Source of the DNA: Lepas anatifera
Taxonomy: Eukaryota; Arthropoda; Thecostraca; Lepadidae
Assembly: GCA_034440635.1 (NCBI GenBank)
Contig: JAOTON010001911.1
Coordinates: forward strand, 216,001-280,000
Length of the DNA stretch: 64,000 nucleotides
Reading direction: 5' to 3'
Notes under the pieces: generated by a model
Databases searched by the model: none
What the model saw: only the letters and a program-made list of their open reading frames with translations
Told to the model about the DNA's origin: nothing
Position numbers and translations under genes: made by a program
In this document: piece by piece, positions 52,201-60,363 of the stretch
Layout of the letters: each line of letters begins with the position of its first letter
How positions within the stretch are numbered: position 1 is the stretch's first letter

Positions 52201-55200
52201 TCATATGTCAACACTTGCGACCTTGAATGGAGCCGACCAGTCCGCGTGAGACCAGCTCCAGCCCTCTAAAACTATTTTCGATTAACACCACTGGCAACCA
52301 CAGTGCAGCCCATGTAACAAAATAGAATCGTAGAAATTCGTTCTGTGTGGTTTTTGGCGCGTTTTTCTGGCGCGCTGCGCCCTCTCCAGGTGCGCGCTTC
52401 CTGTTTGTGGTGAGGGACGGCCGTGCGGCGTGGCGCGCCGGCGGGAGACGTTGAACCTCACTCCCGACCGCACGCGAAGGCCGCACGCAATCGACGACGA
52501 GCCGGCTAGTTGGAGCATAGCAGGAATTGCCTGGGCGTCTGCTGACGTGTGGTGAATAATAAATAGCCCGGAACAGACTGCTAGTGTTGCATGCTGCTGG
52601 TCTGCATCAATGAGCGTAGGCATTGCGTATTTTATCAGTTTACAGTTTTTTTCGATGCAAGTATGTATGAGACATGATCACAGTTTCGGCAAGAAAATTA
52701 TATTCTACTTGATCCTGTGTCTTAAAGTAGACAGAATATAGAATGCCAGCAATTCTATTATGCATTAAATTGAATAAGGTGCCATGGTCAAAAGGGTTAG
52801 GGCAACCAAACCTTACTTATGCACCCAGTATGGGATATATAATTATGGGAGTACCGAAACACCCCAGCTTTTTATAATCACTTGGCTATGGGCTCAGAAT
52901 TGGCAGGTGCAAGTTTCCACACTGCAGCCCCAATTTTACAACATCTTACATAACAGTATTGCTGATGCACCTGAATGAAACTGGAACAATGATTGTATCA
53001 CGCCAGTCATCAGTAGCTCGTGAACCGTGGTTGATCGTACGGTTTCGTTCCCACCTCGGACGCTCCAGGTGAGGCAATCAGCCGTCATCAAGCAGTCTGT
53101 ACGACCTTGCCTCTGCGATGATGAGGTTGGCTTGATCCCAATTACCAGCCTGAGGAGCTTTGCCAATCGTGACGTCACAGTGACCCGACCCTATAAAACG
53201 GGACATCGAAAGGAAAGCAGGTATGCGAGACTTCTGAATAGAGTCAATTCCTGCACAAAAAAATAGTGTTGGCATGTTGGTATCCAACAGAAAAAATGTG
53301 TCCACCCGTTTCGGCACCCACTATTAGCCAGGCGTTCCATGCAGGTCCGTGGCCGGCCCGGGTCATTTCGCAAGACGGCAAGTGTACCAAACATTACCCA
53401 AACGACCTTGGCGGGCGGCGGCCTGCCGCTGGCGGCGACGCGGAGGCTGGCAGTGCCGGCATGGGCCGTTATTCGATCACGGCGGCGTATCGCAGCGGTA
53501 CATGACCTCTCTCACGGCGACCGTCTGCCCCCGCTTACCAGAGGAAGATGTGGTGGCGTTGGTACGAGAGGCGTTCGGGCGTTGCGTAGCGCTGTTTTGA
53601 TAGCTTCGGATACCAGTTGCCTGTAACTGCTGGCTCGAAACGTGCTGATTGTGTTGTGTTATTCCCTGCCGGTTCCCTTCTGTCCCTTTCCTCCACATGG
53701 CTCGCTATTCATGATGCCGTTGAATATCGTGTTTCTAAAGAATGTCATCAACGGAGGCTTTGGAATTCCCATGTTGTATACTTCGGGGGTCGGAGTTGTT
53801 AATGGGTTTCCCAACTGGTCATTCTGCGTATGTTGTCACTACATTTGGCAATAGGTGTCATTACCTTTGTCTCAGAAATGGAGGACTGATAATGGCCGGA
53901 AATTGCACCACTGCCTAGTTTCGGTTCCGTGCAATTTTTGTTTTGGCAAAATGATCGTTCAGGGTTATGATTGGTGAGACGTTGTTGTACAAATATGTGC
54001 AATTTAGCATGCTTATCAATCGACGCTCCGTTATATTTTACCATAGAAAATAATATTTATTTCATCTTCTGAAAATAGCTCAACACCCGTTTGGAAGATA
54101 TTTTTTCCCGTAAAGAATAAATTTTGAAATGGATGGAACATAAAACGAATAGCCTCTCTATAGGTTTTAATAGCATTTTCTAAAAATGTTTGAAATTTAC
54201 CGACGCACCAGTTGCTAAGGTTGTAAAGCGTCACCTATGCTTTCCCTATTCTATGGAACTCAGAGAAATGAAGTTACTGCTTGCTCAGCCACTCCCGTAG
54301 CCTTGGTTCCGAGTCAGCTGCGTATAGATTATATTTTTCTTCACCTGATAATGAAATTAAATTTTATACATTTAATCCAGTTTTCAAGCCATTTGCCTGC
54401 TGTTGTCCAAAAACATTTTTGAGCACTGTTTATCGGTCCTTTGAAAAATCCTGTCATGCTCATTTACTTCAGGCTTGCTCACTGAGCTCTGGTGTGATGC
54501 ACTTGCTCTTTTGTAGACATTATGAAAATTGACAAATAAACTTAAATGATAATGCCTGGAAGTGAAAGACATCAACTACCTTTGCAGATGCTTACCGCAC
54601 AAACTGCTTCCAATATTTTTGTCACTTTATGCAAATAATTTTGGGAGCAGGCTGCACGTTTCAGAATTGTTTGAATTAAGAACGACACATTAGTTGGGTC
54701 TTTAAAAGACAGGCATAGTGCACCTGCTTATCGGGTTCAATTTAATAAAATTGTAGACAGGCGGCTTTACATACGGAAATTGCGGTAACGTTTGAATTCC
54801 ACTAACTCTGTTACAAATTACCTGTTATCTGGTACCGATGTCTGAATCGGATTTAGTGGAATCTAGATGGAGCAGCAATTTCCGTATGCTCCACTGTTTT
54901 TTTTCTACAAAGGGAAGCTGAGAGAGAGAGAGAGAAACTCCATCATGCAAGTCTGCTAACTCGGTAATAGGTGACCATTGGCTCAGTGACTGCAACTCAG
55001 AACAGGTGGCTAGCGGAGACTGCAATCGGGCACAGGAAACTAGCACCCCTGCGACCGCCCGCCGCTGAGCTGTGTCGTCACACCATGTTCGATTAGCACG
55101 CGAATTTGGGGCAAATTGGCGACTTGGTTGATGGTGCATGTCTAAAGAGCGCTCCATTTATCGCTTTGCACAAAGTGAGGCAGGCAATTTAGTTTGCAAG

Positions 55201-58200
55201 GGGCTTCAATTTCTGTCATGTCGTGTAAAAACTGATAACATTTATGCTGCAGTCTCTCTGCAGCTATGAATGCCACCCCCTAACAGAAATGTTCTGCTCT
55301 AAGTTCTTAATTTCTTGCGAGATGCAGTCTAAAATTTATATCCTACCTATTTTTGTACAACTCTGCATCGTTCATGACGCGGAACACTCATCGAGTACCA
55401 GCGAATCTGACAGAAAGCAGCTGAAACTCTGCAGTGCCACCCAGCCAAAGCCGCGGGTAGCCATCAGCTGACTAGTTGCTGCGCAGTCAGCTGACTCTGG
55501 TAGCTGGCGGCAAGGTCGTCCGTTAGTGGCTGAGAAACTCGACCGCCCTGGGGCTGGGGCCAGGTGGTGAGCTCCCGTGATGTGTGGGTGCGCCGCCACA
55601 TGACCCAGTAAATGAAACCGAGTTAAAGTTTACCTGCTGTTCTCTGAAATAATGTTGAAAGACGGAGAAGCTGTACCTTCTACTAGCCTTGGGGGTGTAA
55701 GATAAAGCCATTCCTGCCATGCTTCTTTGTTTGGCTGTTTTCATGTTTGTTTGCCATTTTTGTCATGTTTGCAATGCTGTAAGATGTTAGCTGCCACAAG
55801 GAGCATCGTTCCAAAGAGCTGATAAAACGTGCCTGAAACAATCATTCAGTTCGCCAACTCCATCCAACCAGGGTCAAAATATAAACATCACTTCAGTATT
55901 TAGCCTGCTATCTACACGGTGTGGTCAACAGGTCATTATGTTGTTTCCGGAAGCCAGAAAACACTCGTCTTTAGCTCTCTGGGTAGCCGGAAGTTATCTC
56001 CCGGCTGGCATTGTTCTCCCGCCCGTCTATAATCGCTGTTTTTGTGGTTGAGGCAAGGTCTTCCAGGGCCAGTAAAAACGGCCACCCGAAGCGACCAGCT
56101 GGAAGGCTACGACTCAACGAGCTGCTGCGTGCCAGCGCGCACGCGCGTGGGCAAGTGTTGTGCTCGGGGAAATGAAAAGCCGAAGGATGTTGACCAAGGT
56201 CACGTGCACTCTTCCGGGTAGCACTGAATGTTGTGTAACTCCATGACGTGGTTCTGGCTGGTAGGTTTTCCGTACACGGTTTTTGCGTGTCTTTGTTGCG
56301 AGTTTGCAGTGTTGTGACCAGAAGTGTTTAGCCGTGGTAACCGATGCTTGCTAATTGTAACAAGTGCAGCACTCTCTTTGACCTTGAATTCTAGAGTTAG
56401 TAGTTGTTCTGAGAGGAATTTTCACCCTCAGGTCAAGATGAATTAACTCCAACTTATTTCCTATTTCTTACTTACGTCAAAGATAGCATCCTTGTTCTTA
56501 ATATTCTCTCAGACAAAATATTGATGCAGAAGTGTATTTCTAGATGGGAACTTTTTAGGAATTTTAGATTGCTTAAAATTGAATATCGTGTTTTACAGCC
56601 ATGCATAACTTTTCAGAAACCTAAAGTATCTTAAATGCGTCTGTCTAAATAGTTTCCCATATTTGCTTAGATCTCTCAGCACTACGTCTATAAAAACTTC
56701 ATTGAATCAAAACCACACACCATCTTTTTCCTGCACGGCCTGTTTCTCTTCAATCAAGCAATGTGAAAGTGACAAATCATTCAAGCTGTATTCTCTTCGG
56801 TGCGTTGGATTATGGTTACCTTAAAATAACCTATGGAATGAAAAGGCAGGGCTGTAACGATCGGTTACGATCCAGCCACGGTGTTTGTCCTCTCTAGTAT
56901 TATGTCACGAAGCTTCAACACCGCGGCAGCTGCGTGCGGCGTGAAACAGCACGCCCTGAACGTGCCGTTATTCACGGGCCACTTCCGAAACTATCACCAA
57001 ACCGTCACAGCCTAGCTCACCGAGCAGCGATGCACCGCTGAGCTCTCTGTTCGTATACCTAATGCCTGTGACTATTGTGCCCGTCGTATGACAGTGAGCC
57101 AAGGCCTGGAAAAAATGGTTTTGGGGAACAGACGGATGTTAGCCAAACATGGGGGGGGCAAACCAGATAGTCTCGTGAAACCATAGTGTCAGTAAGGAAA
57201 ATGAACGAAAATCGGCTGATAGGAGTCGAATTTGGACACTTGAGGAGAGGGACAGATTACATTGCTGGATCGACCCTTGGTTCTGTCCCTGTCTGGACGG
57301 CTATTTTATGACAATTTCGCTAAAATCAACGTTAGCTGGTGCTGGCGTTTTCCGGCCGGAAGTCAGTAATCCCTATTTTGGAACAAGTAGGGAAATCACA
57401 ATTGCCTGCGCTTGTACAAAGCTAAAACAAAAGGGAGCACATGATTACTGCACGTGAATTACATAGTCCATAAATTCTACGTGTAAAAAGGGCATAAGCT
57501 GAACAGCCAGGGCCTTCTGAAAGGCTACAGCTGTGGACGTGGAAAATAAGCTCTGTTTCCAATAAATTTGTCTCCATATAAATCAGGTCACTTGACGCTT
57601 GCTTCCAAAAACGACACTCAGAAGCTTATTTTCTCCATCCCTCTCCTTCTCTAAGCCTGATAACTGTCAGCTACAAATATTCTTTAAATGGTGCATTGTA
57701 ACAGTAGTTGACACAATTAAATTATTTAATGCTAAGAATTCAATATTTCCTGTTTGAATTGTGTCTGTTTTCCTGTTTTGTGATGTCAAGCAAGGCTGAT
57801 GATCTTTCGCCCAATGCGCTTCTCTAGAATTATTCCGCGAAATGATTGTTTTTCAACCGTGATTTAGATTTGTTACGTTTTTTTGCTCTAACGTTTTGAG
57901 AAGATCATTGGCTCCTGGTATAGTCAGGAACAAGTGAAGATGGTGAGATGTTAAATCAGCAAATTACTGGGCTGCTAACACGTATGCTGTGATCATTTCC
58001 CTTTTTGAATATTGCTTGCTTCGATTCCTGAGCCTGCGAAAATGTGTTTTATCCTTAGGCGCTGGTGGTGCAGCTACAGGTCTTACCAGAGGACAGATAA
58101 ATCATGTACTTTTTAACGAAAGCGACCAATTTTTACTTCGATTGTGGAAGTTTCTGCCAGAGGAAAATATATTATGGAGCCCCACAAGAGAGGAAAGAAC

Positions 58201-60308
58201 TATTCCCCAAATAACACAATGAGTAGTGCAGGTGTCAATTTGCGATTCCATGCCATATTGAGGGGTTTATTCGCATCGTGTTTGGTACCAATTACTGTTT
58301 TTAAAATCATCAATCTCATGGCTCTGCGAGATTCCCTCTCCCCCTCCACTTTACTAACAAAATCTGTGATTCAGACCCGCTGGGGTATGCTTAACATTAA
58401 TTATAACAAATTACCACAGTCTATTAACCTGATATGCAGAATCAGTGCTGATACAATCAGTCCGCCTTTTCCTGGTGAAAAATGTGATAAGAATGAAAAG
58501 TTCAACAGTACTCCAGCAACAATGGCCCTCTGTCGATTTATTATCGCAGAGAGGGGACCGGGTTTAAAAGTCACTGGTAATTGCACAACTTTTTCCCAAT
58601 ATTGCAGCTTACGCATCAAGCCAATTCTACTTCACTTGCTATTTCTTGGCGCGAGCCTGAAGTCTACTCTTTTAGGCAAATATTTAGTGATTGTGCCTTG
58701 TGAAGACAGTGAACGAGAAAGCAGGTTAAGCTACGAATATCATTCGTCCCCAGGAAAAGTATTTAATAAGAAATTGGTTAGTTTTCTGACCTCTTGCTTG
58801 TTGCTTCTGCCCTTCAAACTCACCAGTCTTGACCTGTCTGTCGTTTTACTGGCCTGCCTTACACTAGTCTACGCACCAGCCAGAGGTCGTTTTTAGCGAC
58901 AGGAAAAACAGCGCGAGTAACATGCAAACGATGCCGTAACCTCTAATGCGCCCTGCGTTTCGCAGTACCTACTCCGCACTTGTGACAAGAGGGACTCTCA
59001 AATGAAATCGAATGGATTCTTCATCACTTGTCGGTAATTACATGACGTTTTTAGCATGGAACGTGACGAACGAATGCAAATGAATCATACACTTAGAACA
59101 TGATAGAATTGGTTTTCATTCATGCATTCGTATTCATGTCTTACAAACACTTCCACTCGATTGCGGTGGCTTTTAACACGCGCATTGATGGGGTCTGAGC
59201 CACCTTAGCTTTGACGGGGGGGCGGTTACCGGCCCCCCCCACCTAAGATCTCAAGAACCACGGTAGGTAGCGAAAAACGAGAAACGGCGTTGGGTAGCCC
59301 ATCTGCTTCTCCATCGAACATATTTGAACCATTTTGTCAGGTCACATTTAAGGTCACTAGAGGTCAAGACATGTCGTCATAGGTATAACATTTAAATGCA
59401 GGTTTTCGGTCATTTCTTCTGAACAAGTAGAGATAGGGCAAAACAATTTAGACCACTGGAATCCTCGCAGCAAGCCGAATCTAATTATTTACAATATAGC
59501 CTTGATATGTCGAATCAGGGGTTAAATATGTTATTTGACCTGACCTGAGGTCAGGTCAAGCTCCAATAAGACCAAAATGCATATAATTAGAACTACAAAG
59601 GCAAGACCAACCTAATGAGGCTAGAATAAACGCTCTTTCACCATCCAATACTTAGTTATTTAGTTAAAACTATTTTACCATGTATTTCCAATGGAGAGGT
59701 CATGGGTCGTACCTGACCTTAGGTCATTGATATACAAAATAACGGAATATATTTTAGAGAACTCGGTGGACCCATTATGTGATATGAGTTTCAATCGGAT
59801 AGGCTCACCCTGTTCCTACTTATGCTATCTTAAACTTTTGTGAGGTTAAGACACTTGACCCTTACTGGTGACCTGACCTGAGATTATCTAACCTTCAAAG
59901 TTTGGCATAAGGTGTAAATTGATCAGAGGAAAGGTATTCCAAGTACGGCGGCGCTACGCGCTGCCGTTTTTATACTGTCTCAAAAAAACCTGCGGGGGGC
60001 GAGTACCTTCAATGCGCGTGTTTAAGTGTTGTCGTGAAGAGTATGAGACGAAAAATGCTATCCCAATGATATTAGCAAATATAGATTCACATTTGATCAG
60101 GTGCATTACACATTTAATCCGTATCGTAATAACCCTATCGTATCGTAATATTAGCGCAAGTATTAACCCTAGCCATACTGGATGTATTTTACACCCTCGC
60201 CCCACCAGGGTAGGGTCAATTTGAACCCCCAGCCCCCAGTGGAAACTAAGAAAGTTAGAAAGACGCAATAAGGTGCAACGTGTTGCTCGTGACCTGAATT
60301 ATCTGTTA

Positions 60309-60363
<55 letters not shown>

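Noticed and set aside
53340..53605. Possible proteasome-subunit-like fragment (EEDVVALVREAF)
   Set aside because: Similarity is limited to one helix-like stretch and the frame is not continuous with any conserved core, so it is listed only as a coding-like patch.
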